A DNA stretch of 64,000 nucleotides from Pseudoips prasinana (Eukaryota > Arthropoda > Insecta > Lepidoptera > Nolidae). Location: the NCBI GenBank assembly GCA_951640165.1, contig OX621257.1, positions 16,875,201-16,939,200 of the forward strand. The letters run 5' to 3'. Position numbers and translations under genes: made by a program. Numbering within the stretch: position 1 is the first letter of the stretch; the number at the start of each line of letters is the position of its first letter. The notes below the pieces were generated by a model. It had not been told where the DNA came from. It saw nothing but the letters and a program-made list of their open reading frames with translations, and did no database searches. Positions 33,088-44,106 of the stretch are shown one piece after another.

Positions 33088-33245
33088 GGATGGGCCGGTT
33101 GGCGAAGTTGGTAAATACTTGCCTTTCACGCCGCTGGTCATGGGTTCGATTGCCACCCAGGACAGATGTTTATATGCATCCTTAGTCTGGGTGTAATTAC
33201 AAAAGAAACGTAGTATATATAGAATATCAGTTTGTTTCTAAAAAA
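33088..33245 (+). mobile_element. SINE B, tail lost or rearranged
   Basis: GGCCGGTTGGCGAAGTTGGTAAATACTTGCCTTTCACGCCG, GGGTTCGATTGCCACCC, then GTCTGGGTGTAATTACAAAAG. The tail that should follow is replaced by the palindromic block at 33261-33390. Confidence 0.7.
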
Positions 33246-33260
33246 ATATGTCACTGGAGT

Positions 33261-33390
33261 TATAATATCCTGGGCACTCCTGGGACATTATTCACACACG
33301 GCCATCTGATCCCAAACCAAGCAGAGCTTGTACCAGGATCAGATGGCCGTGTGTGAATAATGCCCCACGAATGCCTAGGATATTATTATA
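33261..33390. repeat. Palindrome made of two SINE B tails
   Basis: A SINE B tail in reverse (33261-33312) faces one in forward orientation (33336-33390). The central 27 bases of each arm (CATTATTCACACACGGCC...GATCC) pair perfectly around a 23-base spacer. Confidence 0.85.
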
Positions 33391-33396
33391 ATTAAC

Positions 33397-33612
33397 TGCA
33401 CGTGTGGCGCAGCGGCTATGACAGTCGCCTCGCCGCTTCGTGTCGCGGGTTCGAGTCCCGCGCTGGACAACTATTTGTGTGACCCATAAATAGTTGTTCT
33501 GAGTCTGGATGTACTTTGTGTCTCCGACTATTATATGTTTGTAAGTACCCCGCAACAAATGGATAAGATTGCCTAAAGCGGGCGATTTCACTGCTAAGCT
33601 GTGGAACACCCT
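33397..33612 (+). mobile_element. SINE C
   Basis: CACGTGTGGCGCAGCGGCTATGACAG, GCGGGTTCGAGTCCCGC, GACCCATAAATAGTTGTTCTG, TTTGTAAGTACCCCGCAAC. Consensus-like head. Confidence 0.85.
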
Positions 33613-33782
33613 CCCAAATGATGTCTTTTCATACTCTTATAGTTAATGGTTTATTCAAGGTTAGAATGTCTTTAAAAAAAATATCCCAAGATATTATAAC
33701 TACAGTGACATCATTTTATTAGAAACGTCAGTGAAAAGATACCTGGTTATTTAAGTATCTAAATGTTGAGTATGTTACATAC

Positions 33783-33990
33783 TCGCATAGCTCGTAGAAC
33801 TAACGACCGCTAAGGCAGAAAGGTTCTAGCGTGGCTACGAACCGAAAGACACAGCGTTGGCAGGCCCCTTCAAGATGGGTTGATGAATGCCACTGGTTGC
33901 GGGTAGCGCAAGACCGGTAATTGTACAGATCTTTGGGGAAGAACTTTGTCCAGCCGTGGACGTCTTTCGGCTGAAATGATAATGATGATT
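33783..33990 (+). mobile_element. RTE-type LINE 3' end
   Basis: AACCGAAAGACACAGCGTTGGCAGGCCCC (the RRSVGRPP block), then GGTAGCGCAAGACCGG and CTTTCGGCTGAAATGATAATGATGAT. Confidence 0.75.
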
Positions 33991-34204
33991 AATATACTTA
34001 TTATGATTTCTAATGAAATAAGAAAGCTCTATTACTTTTTGGGAATCGAACTCACGAACTCCCGGGCGTTAGTGTTGGAGAAAGTCATAGTAAGCGTCCT
34101 TGTATCTGTCGTCTGTGTATACAAGAAAAAATACTGTTTGCAATTTAATAAAAAAATAAATAGTAAGTATAGTATAAGTATAAGTATGTAGTTATATATT
34201 ATAC

Positions 34205-34570
34205 CTACTGCCTCGTTGATCTAGCGGTAGCGTGTTCAACCGCAGAAAATGAGTTCCTGGGTTCAAATCCCGGGTCGGTGCAAAAAGTGATTTTGGGATT
34301 TTTCCGTAAAAAGAAATTTCTCAGTATCAGCCTAAAGTCTGGAAGTAGGCGGTATTACACCCCCGTGCCTCGGAGAGCACGTAAAGCCGTCGGTCCTGTA
34401 CCTGACCTCTTTCCGGTCGTTTCCCTAGTCGTCCCTTCGGATCACGAGAGTGATAGAATAGAAAATGCCCCTGTGTTCGCGCACACACTTTTCCTCTATA
34501 ATATGTCCTACGTAATTGGCTAATCTCCATTGAAAATGGCCGCCGTAGCCAAAATTCGGCCGGGAAGAAA
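34205..34570 (+). mobile_element. SINE D, full length
   Basis: GATCTAGCGGTAGCGTGTTCAACCGCAG, GGGTTCAAATCCCGGG, GGCGGTATTACACCCCCGTG, CTGTGTTCGCGCACACACTT, and the end GGCCGCCGTAGCCAAAATTCGGCCGGGAAG. Confidence 0.85.
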
Positions 34571-34649
34571 TAATCATATATTATTACTACCGCCACATCC
34601 ACCACAGACGCCAAAAATCCGAAAATTTCATCCATATTACCTTGATTAA

Positions 34650-34915
34650 TGGTCACTAACCACCATGCGTTTCACAAAAAACTTTTTACCGTGCTCTACC
34701 ATTCTGTGGAATCAATTAATTGCGAAGGTACTTCCGATTCGATATGAAAGACTCGCTTCTTGAGGGTTGCCGTATCTTCAAGAAGCGAGCCTATTCTTTT
34801 CATAAAGGTCGGCAACGCGCTTGCGGCTCCTCTGGTGTTGCGATTGTCCATGGGCGACGTTGATCACTTACCTACCATTAGGTGCCCCAATAATCCGTTT
34901 GCCTTGCTATCATAT
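34650..34915 (+). pseudogene. LINE C-terminal and 3' tail remnant
   Basis: TTCTGTGGAATCAATTAATTGCG, GCGAGCCTATTC, GGCAACGCGCTTGCGGCTCCTCTGG, CATGGGCGACGTTGATCAC. Decayed LWNQL-type LINE C-terminus. Its tail is shared with repeat R-A. An inverted repeat (CTCGCTTCTTGA, about 34749-34787) is embedded. Confidence 0.55.
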
Positions 34916-35099
34916 AAAAAATGTACCACCGGTATACTTGGTCGGTATACATAGTTACCGGTATACATAGTTTAGTAAAATTATAAATATAATACGTCAC
35001 GTCCTGTTACTTGCGAGTTACGCCTTGCGCTATTGGACTTCTCTATATAAAGTGATTATTTTTAACTTTATGTTTATAATTAGCCTAGAAGGTTCTCAG

Positions 35100-35318
35100 T
35101 GCTGCACTGGACAATTCTACATATATTGTTATTAGTATAGTGTTATAATTGAGTGCACAAGAGGCTTAGAGGTTAAGGCAGCGTTTGATTTGATTTGAAA
35201 AAAAGTAAAATTTTGTTTAGGGGTATGAAATTGTATTGTACTTAGATAAGCACTCTATCGCATTGGAATTATACCTGTAATGATAGATGTAAGAGGCAAT
35301 AAATAAATAAAAATTGTT
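35100..35318 (+). repeat. LINE 3' end
   Basis: Ends ATACCTGTAATGATAGATGTAAGAGGCAATAAATAAATAAAA: AATAAA with a short AAAT tail. Confidence 0.45.
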
Positions 35319-35341
35319 ATTGGTTTTTTTTGTAAGTGAAA

Positions 35342-35545
35342 CATACAGTAGTAGCTCGGAATCTGGAAGTCTGCGGTGTTATACGCCCATCACGTCGTTC
35401 CTACTCTTGATATCTTCTCGGTCGTTCCATCGAGCTATTAGAGTGAAGGAATAGAGAGTGCTCCTAAGTTCGCTCGCACTCTCCTGCACAAGAATATGTC
35501 CTACGTAGTTAGCTAGTCTAGGTTGGGCCCACGTCATGGAATTCC
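35342..35545 (+). mobile_element. SINE D, old partial copy
   Basis: CTCGGAATCTGGAAGTCTGCGGTGTTATACGCCC, CTCGGTCGTTCCATCGAGC, ATATGTCCTACGTAGTTAGCTAG. The head is lost and divergence is high. Confidence 0.6.
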
Positions 35546-36427
35546 GCCTCAAGCACTACCTCTATACATAATTAAGAAATCATAAAAACCAGCGAAACAA
35601 AAATGGTCCTTAGTGTTGGTGATATTTCATTATTATATCATTAATACTCATTTTTTTAAATCAAAACTAATAATTTTAAATTAAGGAATTAAATCCCCAG
35701 GAAGTGAAATTTTAAAATTCCGAGAAAATTATAAAAACTATTTAATTGAGTTAATAATAAGTCTATTTCACCATCATAAAAGAAGTCCGCTGCTGAACAA
35801 AACCCTCCCCGAAGAATCATCTTGGGGGGACATACCATAATCGCCACGCTTGGCAGACGGTTGTTTTAAAATTATTTAAACTAAAATTGTATTGTATTAA
35901 GTCTATTTACTCATTGCCATTATTGCAAATCCTCTCCATACACCTTTTCACTACCAAAGCACTTCAATACAGTCAATAATCCAATACCATTTCAAAATAA
36001 GTCGTATCATTATGTTAATAGGACTCAACATTTCATTTGAATTGTTTTTGCCTAACAAATAACAATACGGTATGATGATCAAACATTGCGAACTCGCAGA
36101 TAAAGGTGTTCAAATATTAGTTCACTTTCGGCAATATTTCGACAATATTGCGGCTATATGAAAGAGGAGATGCCGCGAAGCCGCCGTCTAGTATTACATT
36201 AATCTCAAGTGGCGCTTAAATTTGAGAGTGGCGCTTAAACGCTTTTGTAAAAAAATGCAAGATGGTTTTGTCCCATTGGAATTGAGTGGTTGTACCTAAG
36301 TGTGAGGTCTTTTACGCGGAGGTGTTGATGGTTTAGTTCGTGTATAATGCGTTGTTTAGTATCGATTCTTTATATTATTATATTATATAAATCAATTTCG
36401 CTCCGACAGATTTTTTCAGTAATAATA
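35546..36427. other. Unassigned, includes an element B fragment
   Basis: Element B remnant at about 35772-35868 (minus): AAGTCCGCTGCTGAACAAAACCCTCCCC, GGGGGGACATACCATAATCGCCACGCTTGGCAGACGG. The rest is AT-rich. Confidence 0.5.
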
Positions 36428-36682
36428 AAATAATATCCAGAGACATGATTCACACATATGATCCCAAATAAAGCAGAGCTTGTTACCAAGGAAACCAGAT
36501 AACTGATATATTACATATACTAATTTTCTTTTGTAAATACATATTTATAAAGATAATTACTCCCAGACTCAGGGCAAACAGACATGTTCATGCACACAAA
36601 TATCTGTCCTGGCTGGGAATCAAACCCACGACCTGCGGCGTGAAAGGCAAGCATTTACCAACCACGCCAACTGGCCCGTCAT
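36428..36682 (-). mobile_element. SINE B, full length
   Basis: Tail AATATCCAGAGACATGATTC, CCCAAATAAAGCAGAGCTTG, TTTCTTTTGTAAATACATATTT, then the reversed head GGAATCAAACCCACGACCTGCGGCGTGAAAGGCAAGC and CACGCCAACTGGCCCG. Confidence 0.8.
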
Positions 36683-36905
36683 AGACAGTTCCTTAGGCCC
36701 ACAACTGAGGGGGAATAGAAAAGAGCATAGGGTTCTTTCATCCAGAATAAAGTATTGCCGCTGAGATAACGCGAGCAAAGCCACAGGCGGAAAGCTAGTT
36801 CACATATAAACACAAATAGAGGATTCAAAGCTATCGATAGATAAACTTTGAGTCACACTTTGACTCCTTAGTTCTTAATAGTTAAGAAAGTTAGAGAAAT
36901 ATTCA

Positions 36906-37091
36906 AGATTTAAGGAACCAAATACGCCCACTGCTAGACAAAAGCCCCCCCAAAGAATATGCCCTAATCGCCATGCTTGGCAAAACGGGTTGGAGATCGC
37001 AGTTTGTTGGTCATAGTTCACAGAAAAACGCTGCTGCCCGTTCTCTGGTAGATTTTCCCTCGGGGGCCTTCTACGTTCCCCACGGGTTGAG
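36906..37091 (-). mobile_element. Element B
   Basis: CCCACTGCTAGACAAAAGCC, CCATGCTTGGCAAAACGGG, TAGATTTTCCCTCGGGGGCC, CCCCACGGGTTGAGAT. An RTE 3' end is joined directly at 37092. Confidence 0.75.
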
Positions 37092-37246
37092 ATCATCATC
37101 ATCATATCAGCCGAAAGACGCCCACTGTTGGACAAAGGCCTCCCACAAAGATCTCCACAATTGCCGGTCTTGCACTATCTGCATCCAGCGACTTCTATCA
37201 ACCCTCACAAGATCATCCGTCCATCTTGTAGGGGGCCTGCCCGCGG
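37092..37246 (-). mobile_element. RTE-type LINE 3' end
   Basis: CATCATCATCATATCAGCCGAAAGACG to CATCCGTCCATCTTGTAGGGGGCCTGCCC; the minus strand encodes the GRPPTRWTDDLVR block. Confidence 0.8.
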
Positions 37247-37694
37247 GTTGATGATATTCTTCGTCCCTACATAGTGTCATTTACTTCACTAATTTCAGAA
37301 AGTATTGATAGTTGATACAGTCAGTGCCATGTGCACACTTACGCTACTAAATTCGCCCTTACTGCCTATTAAATAAAGATTATTAGTTATCGACTATAGT
37401 AACACTACTTTCCCACTCCACCAGGAAATACGAAGTAAAAAAGAATCTCCGTATTGACAAAGCTAAGTTTTTGTTTACTCTGCCATGATTATGGCCACCC
37501 TGAGAATAATGTTACACGTAAGACTCTCACATGTTGGTGCATATAGTTTTAAATTAGTTAAGTTTTATAACGGATATTGGAAGGTGTGAATTTTTAAGTT
37601 AGGAACCTTTGTCAAGTACACAGGTACGGTACAGCGCAACACGAACTAATTACTGCTGCTAAAACTTTGGAGGAGCGAAATATTATTAATAATA
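37247..37694. other. Unassigned
   Basis: No recognised feature. Confidence 0.35.
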
Positions 37695-37910
37695 ACATCA
37701 TCAGCCTGATATTGTCTACTGCTGGACATAGGCTTCCCACAAAGGTTTCTTAGTTAAAAACAAATAAATAAAATAAAATAAAATTTATTGTTTCATAAAT
37801 GGTTGCACTTAGATATTTAAGGTGACACTGGAACCCGCACTAGGATACCCTGTGTTGCAACATCCAGTCTCGTCCATCGAAGATTGTTTCACAATAAAAT
37901 GTGCATAAAA
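37695..37910 (-). repeat. Retroelement 3' ends (R-C tail and A-rich LINE tail)
   Basis: CATCATCAGCCTGATATTGTCTACTGCTGGACATAGGC (37695-37736) is an R-C/RTE-type tail. From 37763 an AAATAAAATAAAATAAAATTTATTG run begins a second minus-strand 3' end with AGGTGACACTGGAACCCGC. Confidence 0.5.
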
Positions 37911-37984
37911 AAATATTCTTCAGGTTACATAATTCAATATTTAAAAACATATTACATAATAAAATATATTACATAATTCAAAAA

Positions 37985-38078
37985 TTATTTATTTTATTCA
38001 GTATTCAGAATTTAGATGTAATGTACCAACACTTAATGTTGGTACATTACATCTAAATTCTGAATAAAATAAATATTA
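37985..38078. repeat. Near-perfect long palindrome, 5-base loop
   Basis: Stem of 29 bases immediately around CTTAA (38032-38036), extended outward to about 45 bases with one 7-base bulge (TATTCAG) on the left arm. The outermost arm is TTATTTTATTCAG. Confidence 0.9.
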
Positions 38079-38097
38079 AAGGCCGTTTTTATAGATA

Positions 38098-38146
38098 ATG
38101 GTTCGGAACCCTTCGTGCGCGTGTCCGACTTGCACTTGGCCGGTAT
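38098..38146 (-). repeat. Fragment of GTGCGAGTCGGACTCGC repeat
   Basis: GGTTCGGAACCCTTCGTGCGCGTGTCCGACTTGCACTTGGCCGG, the terminal part of the family at 9853-10126. Confidence 0.7.
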
Positions 38147-38859
38147 TTTTATATACATATCGTATTCTAATTTTACCCCTGTACTTCTCTTCACTGTTAT
38201 TGTTTATTTCTTTTGTGGGTTTATTTATCTTCTTTTTATAATTTGAAAAGTGTTCGATGTTATTTTGTCCCTAATTAAACTTTATTCTTTCTTATCAAGT
38301 TAAAACTCCGTGGTAATACTTAACATTATTCAAGTAGTTGTTTGGTGAACATAAGTAGAAGAATCTGCCAATGTAATCTACGTAAATGTTTAAAAGGGGC
38401 GTTAATGTAACCGAAAGAACAAAAACTATGCTTTTAGCAGCTCGTTACCGGAGATTATGTTTTAACGGTTTTTAAAGTGTACTACAATAAAAACAGTCCT
38501 CGAGTAATATTTTTTTGAGATGTATTCATTTGTTTTATACGCAGCTTGTCTGAGCACCTGAATATGCAGGTTCAGTGCTGTACATTTCCTGCTCCCTGTG
38601 AGAGCTTCAATAAAACTAAGTCTTGTATTTTTTTATATTATAGATACCTTAACCTAAAAATGCGCAAAGTTTCGCCTCCACGCCTCGGCCAGCTCGCTAA
38701 GCTACACGAGGACACCTATAACTAGTAAAAATTTTATCCTAATGGAATCTAATACTGGCCTAGTCATGTGATAACTGGTTTCCCATGTGTTTGAAATTTA
38801 CTTTTTATAATTGTTAAGGACACAATTCTCAAACTAATATCCACATTATTTGCACATAA
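38147..38859. other. Unassigned AT-rich
   Basis: No supported feature. Confidence 0.35.
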
Positions 38860-39090
38860 AATTCCTAAACTAAGCAGAGCTTGCACTATGGAAACCAGAT
38901 GACTGATATACTACATACATATACTAGTTTTCTTTTGTAAATACATATTTATATGGATAATTATTACACATAGACTCAGGTCAAACAGACATGTTCATGC
39001 ACACAAATATCTGTCCTGGGTGGAAATCGAACCCACGACCTGTGACGAGAAAGGCAAGTATTTACCAACTACGCCAACCGACCCATCAAA
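38860..39090 (-). mobile_element. SINE B
   Basis: CCTAAACTAAGCAGAGCTTG, TTTTCTTTTGTAAATACATATTTATATGG, GACATGTTCATGCACACAAATATC and the reversed head GAAATCGAACCCACGACCTG. Confidence 0.8.
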
Positions 39091-41732
39091 CCGAAATTAG
39101 TCCTATTTTCCGACTTTTGATTTTTTCATTTGGTAACCTTAGGTATAACCATGGAGATAGCTCCATGGGTATAACTTACCCAGCATTGTTTTACATAGAT
39201 AGATTTAAAATTTGAAACTTTGACTTCCAGCCTTCCCAATTCCAAGTAAAATAGCGATTGATGGTATCTGATATTATGCATAGTTAAAAACCGTAGCAAC
39301 TCGAAAAATAAAACGAAATCACCTCTAAATTCAAAGATCAGACATAAAACATTCAACCAACATTCTAATCCTAACACAATCAAATCAATAGCGCTCGGAA
39401 AAAAGCTCATACATATATTAGAGAATGTGCATATATAGAAGCTATAAATTGGCCCAATCCATGGGTTTTATTGTGCCACAAAAATAGCAGAACGGAGAGT
39501 GGGCGGGCACAGGAAATCCATTACCCACCGGGAGGAGTAGCTATGGGTGAACGTAATGCAGGGAAGGGAAACATCTGTCGATAAATAAGAGGGATTATTA
39601 ATTAGCAGGGAAAATGCTGAGTAGTTTATCGTCTCAGGGCGTCCCAGGAGAAAGTTGCTTGTGGCTTTTTATGCAACAAAATATTATGTACGGCGAAATT
39701 TATTTATTTACAATATTTTGCCCGCGGCTCTGTTCTTAAAGGTTATTAAACCTTATTTTTTATTCCGGCACTTAGGTTTTTTACCTATGTTAATATTTTG
39801 GTAATTCCATATTTTGTTGGTTTAACCTTTTGACCACCAAGCGGTACTGAATGTGATGTATCGCTTACCGCCAACCTATAAACATATAAAGAATATATAG
39901 TAAACATAAATTTCTGTATGAATGTCTACTATAGAAAATCCGTGGCGCCCAAAAGATAATAAGTGTACTATATATTAATCAAAATAATTAACTATATATG
40001 TCTTAAATGATATCTGTGTCCGTTGGACCGTTTTGGCATGATGGCATGAAGGTGGATATGTGGATGTTTGTTGCTCAAAACATCCACATATCCATCTTCA
40101 CATTTACGTTATTTCTATAATGTCACACATCTGAAAACCAGAAAGAAAAACAACCTAATTCAATATTGATGGCTTCACCATGCACAAAGAAACCACATTT
40201 TCTCATCTATATCTATACCATGAATATGCATAAAAAATTGTGTGTTTCGGGAATCTCCTAAGTTGATGACAGTACTCACGCTCAAAATACATTATTATAA
40301 TGTTATTAGCTTAATCATTTTTTAACCATGAATTTTGCTTTTATATTCCAAGATTTCCACTACTTTACAGAACAGTGGCAGCGAACCATCTCGAGAAATA
40401 AAACTACAAACTTAGTAACCTACGCCTTAAAGCACCCCATTTGGGGTTCGAAACTTGGCTCAGTTACTGATGTATAGACCACGAGAGTGTTAGTTTTTAG
40501 GGATTGAGTTGAGGATTGGCATGGGCATTCTATGATTACGAGTTTAATAAAATCACGTTCTTGTAATTATAAATTTCATAAACATAATTCCGGACCTACT
40601 AAGTTCTAATTTTTTTTTTAATTCTAATCAACTGGACTCGTTAATTCAGCAGTAGCCTATTCGTACAGATTGTGACGGTCTGAGTACTAATACCGGGACA
40701 AAAGTATCATACTAATCTATTTAATGTCCATTAGTTATCACAAAATTGGTATTGGTTTATGTCTGAAGCGCGGATTGAGCAAATGGATCTGCGCCTGAGT
40801 TTTCTCTGGTCATATCTACATTTGGTACTACAGAATAAAGAGTCTTGTTTTGTTCTTCATCCGTTATACTGGCATCATGCCTACAAAATGCAGACGGCAT
40901 TTTTTTATTATTGTTTGTAATGTGTGCCATATAAAATATGACGTTATGTAAAAAATTAAAAAACAAGATGTATGTTGAGATTTGTGTATAATAATTATAA
41001 CCCATTATTATTCTTATGCCAATATTTTAAATAAAAGTTAAGCTATTCGACGAATGTAGTAATATTAGTACCTACAGAATTTAGCAACAATTAAGCTCAG
41101 ACGTCGATTAATTAAATTATAATTTTACCACGCCAATAAAGTTGTATAATAACATATTTTTTTATCGATAAAACCATACGCACATCACTAAAAAAACATA
41201 TTAGAGTGCACGTAGTCACATTTTCTAATCTATATTCAAATTGGCGCGCGCCGCGCCGCCGCCATTGTGAAAATACGAATATTTTTCCAATTTCGCCCGG
41301 AAAACTCGCACCACTGCCGCTTTTGCATATATACTACCACATAAGCACCACAACTTAACGAGCGATTTTCAACCTTATGTCTCAGAAAATACAGTTTCAT
41401 TAGAAAATATTAGTAGCAAATTTATCTTTGTCAAATATACATGTGAAAATGTATGAGTAAAACTTTTATTGTCGTCTCTTTCACTCTCCATTGTGACGTT
41501 TTATTTGGCTGCATAGAAAGGTACACCTGAGCTCAAATTGCCATTTTTAAATAGAGAGCTATGTTATTAGAATCCAATACTTTGTTTGGGAATCACTATT
41601 TAAGTTTTATTTAGTGAAACTATTAATAAGTACTAATAATCTAGTATTGACTATAGACTAGAGATTGCATTTGTTTGAAATTCAACTATCAAGGTTATAT
41701 TATCAAAGACAAATAATATTAATCTGTTCTCA
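39091..41732. other. Long unassigned stretch
   Basis: No repeat boundary or gene recognised over 2.6 kb. A GC-rich CpG cluster lies at about 41241-41265 (GGCGCGCGCCGCGCCGCCGCC) in otherwise AT-rich DNA, a possible promoter-like patch with no attached frame. A 22-bp hairpin lies at 40048-40099. Confidence 0.35.
40048..40099. repeat. 22-bp stem hairpin, 8-base loop
   Basis: GAAGGTGGATATGTGGATGTTT pairs with 40078-40099 with one mismatch around GTTGCTCA. Confidence 0.85.
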
Positions 41733-42249
41733 GTTTTGACCAGGGACCGGACAACCCCGCTTCTGAGTTAAGCCGTTTGATAGGGTAACCCGTTCATTGG
41801 GTAATTCGTATCGCAGTGTTACCCTTTGATTGACTTACAGCCTCGAAACCCAGTGAAAGGGTTAACACGTTTTTTATGGTAACCACAAGAAGGGGTTAAC
41901 CCCTTCAATGACTTAAGCCCTTGAATAGCTTACCTTCTTGAAAAGGTTTTATTCGAGTTAACCTGAATTACCCAATCAACTTAGCAGCGTGTAGATGGGA
42001 GTAGGTATACTCGCACCCGTGCGGTGCCTCATTGCCTAACTACTTTTAGGTAGGTACAACAAATTTGACGAACGAACGACTTTTTATATTTTAAATTTGA
42101 AAGTTTAGTGACGACAAATAGTCGAGCTAATAATTAACGTGTTATTTAAAGAACTGACTTACTTTAATCTTAATATTGTGACAATCTGTATGATGTGATT
42201 ATATTTTGTTAAATAATTATTATAATATTTTGCTGTGTGGTGATGGCAT

Positions 42250-42474
42250 AGGATATCATCACCCCATTTTATCACGTAGGGGGCGCAGAAATCGACCGAG
42301 GGCATACCTACCAGAGAATCGGCAGCAGCGTTTATCTATGAACTATGACCATCAAACTTTCTTTCGCCAACCCGTCTGCCAAGCTATGGGGCTCTGGGGG
42401 TCTGCCAAGCTCCCATTCTTTGGGGAGGCTTTTGTCCAGCTGTGGACGTACTTTGGCTGACATGAGGACGATGA
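42250..42474 (+). mobile_element. Element B with RTE-like 3' coding end
   Basis: CATCACCCCATTTTATCACG, ACCTACCAGAGAATCGGCAGC, GCCAACCCGTCTGCC, and the end TTTGGGGAGGCTTTTGTCCAGCTGTGGACGTACTTTGGCTGA. That end translates as FGEAFVQLWTYFG*, the RTE ORF2 C-terminus, followed by a GAT-type tail. A ~20-bp local duplication (GCCAAGCT) lies at 42378-42412. Confidence 0.75.
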
Positions 42475-42480
42475 AATAAT

Positions 42481-42745
42481 TGACGGGCGTGTTGGCATGG
42501 TTGGCAAATGCTTGCTTTTCACGCCGGAGCTCGTGGGTTCGATTCCATCTAGGAAAGATATTGGTGTGCATGAACATTTCTGTATGTCCTGAGTCTGGGT
42601 GTAATTATCTATATAAGTATGTATTCACAAAAGAAAAGTAGTATATGTAATATATCAGTTATCTGGTTTCCATGGTACAAGCTCTGCTTAGTTTGGGTTC
42701 AGATGACCGGGTGTGAATAATGTCCCAGGATATTATTATTATTAT
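42481..42745 (+). mobile_element. SINE B, full length
   Basis: GGCGTGTTGGCATGGTTGGCAAATGC (box A region), CTCGTGGGTTCGATTCC (box B), body, GTACAAGCTCTGCTTAGTTTGGG and tail CCAGGATATTATTATTATT. Confidence 0.85.
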
Positions 42746-42754
42746 TGTACTGTT

Positions 42755-43222
42755 GAAACTTGGTAGATGTATTCTGTGAACCGCATTAAGATTTTCTCAC
42801 AAAAATAGAAAAAGAACAATAATTTTGGGGGTTCCCCATACATAGAACTGATGCTAATTTTTTTTAATCGTACCTTTACATGAGGGTGATCTATGGATAG
42901 GTCTTCAAAAATGATATTGAGGTTTCTAATATCATATTTTTCTTAACTGTATAGTTTGAGCAAGAGACACTTCCAAAGTAGTAAAATGTGTGCCCCCTCT
43001 CCCCCTTGTAACTTCTAAAATAGGACAATGACAAAACTGAAAAAAATATATGATGTACATTACCATGCAAACTTCCACTGAAAATTGGTTTGATCGAAAT
43101 CTAGTAAGTAAATTTTTTTAAGACGTCATAATTCGTAAACCGCAATTTACCGTTCATTTAATCAACTGAGATACTTGCTGCTATGGAACCCTTCATGGGC
43201 GAGTCCGACTCGCACTTGGCCT
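42755..43222 (-). mobile_element. Non-autonomous repeat ending GTCGGACTCGC, long form
   Basis: On the minus strand it begins GGCCAAGTGCGAGTCGGACTCGCCCATGAAGGGTTCC and continues through TACATGGTAATGTACATCATA-type and GAAGTGTCTCTTGCTC segments. Same terminal sequence as 9853-10126 but a different, longer interior. Confidence 0.6.
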
Positions 43223-44106
43223 GTTTTTTTAAATATTGAGATGTTATAACGTTTTTCGAAAAAAAGAAGGTTACCGCCGCTCTTGCAAGTAAATTGCAAG
43301 CTATTAGCTTTAACAGCGTGTTCATTTTTAATAAAGATATGGACGTTTGTATTAATAGTTATAGTATTTACATATCTCTCAGTCACCAACATTTTAGTCG
43401 TCGATCATACCAATTCAATCAATATCTTCTATTATTCTAGAGCAATGAGCTGCCAATAATCTTGTAATTTTTTTATTGTCACTAGTGATTGAAAAATAAT
43501 TCAACACCTCTCAAACTTAATCTTTTAGGAAGTGGTAGTGCTTTCTTCAATAAGGGCGATAAAAACCCTTTGAAAAAATAACATACCCATCACGTTACTG
43601 ATATACCACATACATACGCAGCGGCAAGTTATTCAGAAGACCGAGGATATATCCAGCCATTATGCTTAGCGTTTGATTGAATCGAAACCTGGATGTACTG
43701 TGATCTTTCCAAAATTCCAAATTAAGTACCGGTATGTCGAGGTGTTAAAGTGTTTGTATGAGAACTCGCAACCTATACGATTGCAGCGAGGCGTGAGACA
43801 GGGGGATATAACATCTCCATCTCCAAAACTATTCATCACTGCATTGGAAGATGTCTTTAAGCTCCTGGACTGAAAGGCTTTGGCATCAATCTCAATGGCG
43901 AATACATCCCTCACCTTCGTACTCATGGGTGAAACATTGAACTACCTTGGTACAATGCTGGAAGACTTCAGCAGGGTCTCTCTACTAGTGGGTCTCAAAA
44001 TGAACATGGATAAGACGAATATCATGTTGAACATTCAGGTTGCACCCATTCCAGTTAAGGTAAGGGACTCTGCACTCGAGGTTGTGGAGAGCTATATCTA
44101 TACCTA

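Noticed and set aside
40625..40690. Possible tRNA-like SINE head
   Set aside because: The box B analogue (CTGAGTACTAATACC) is too diverged and no family body follows.
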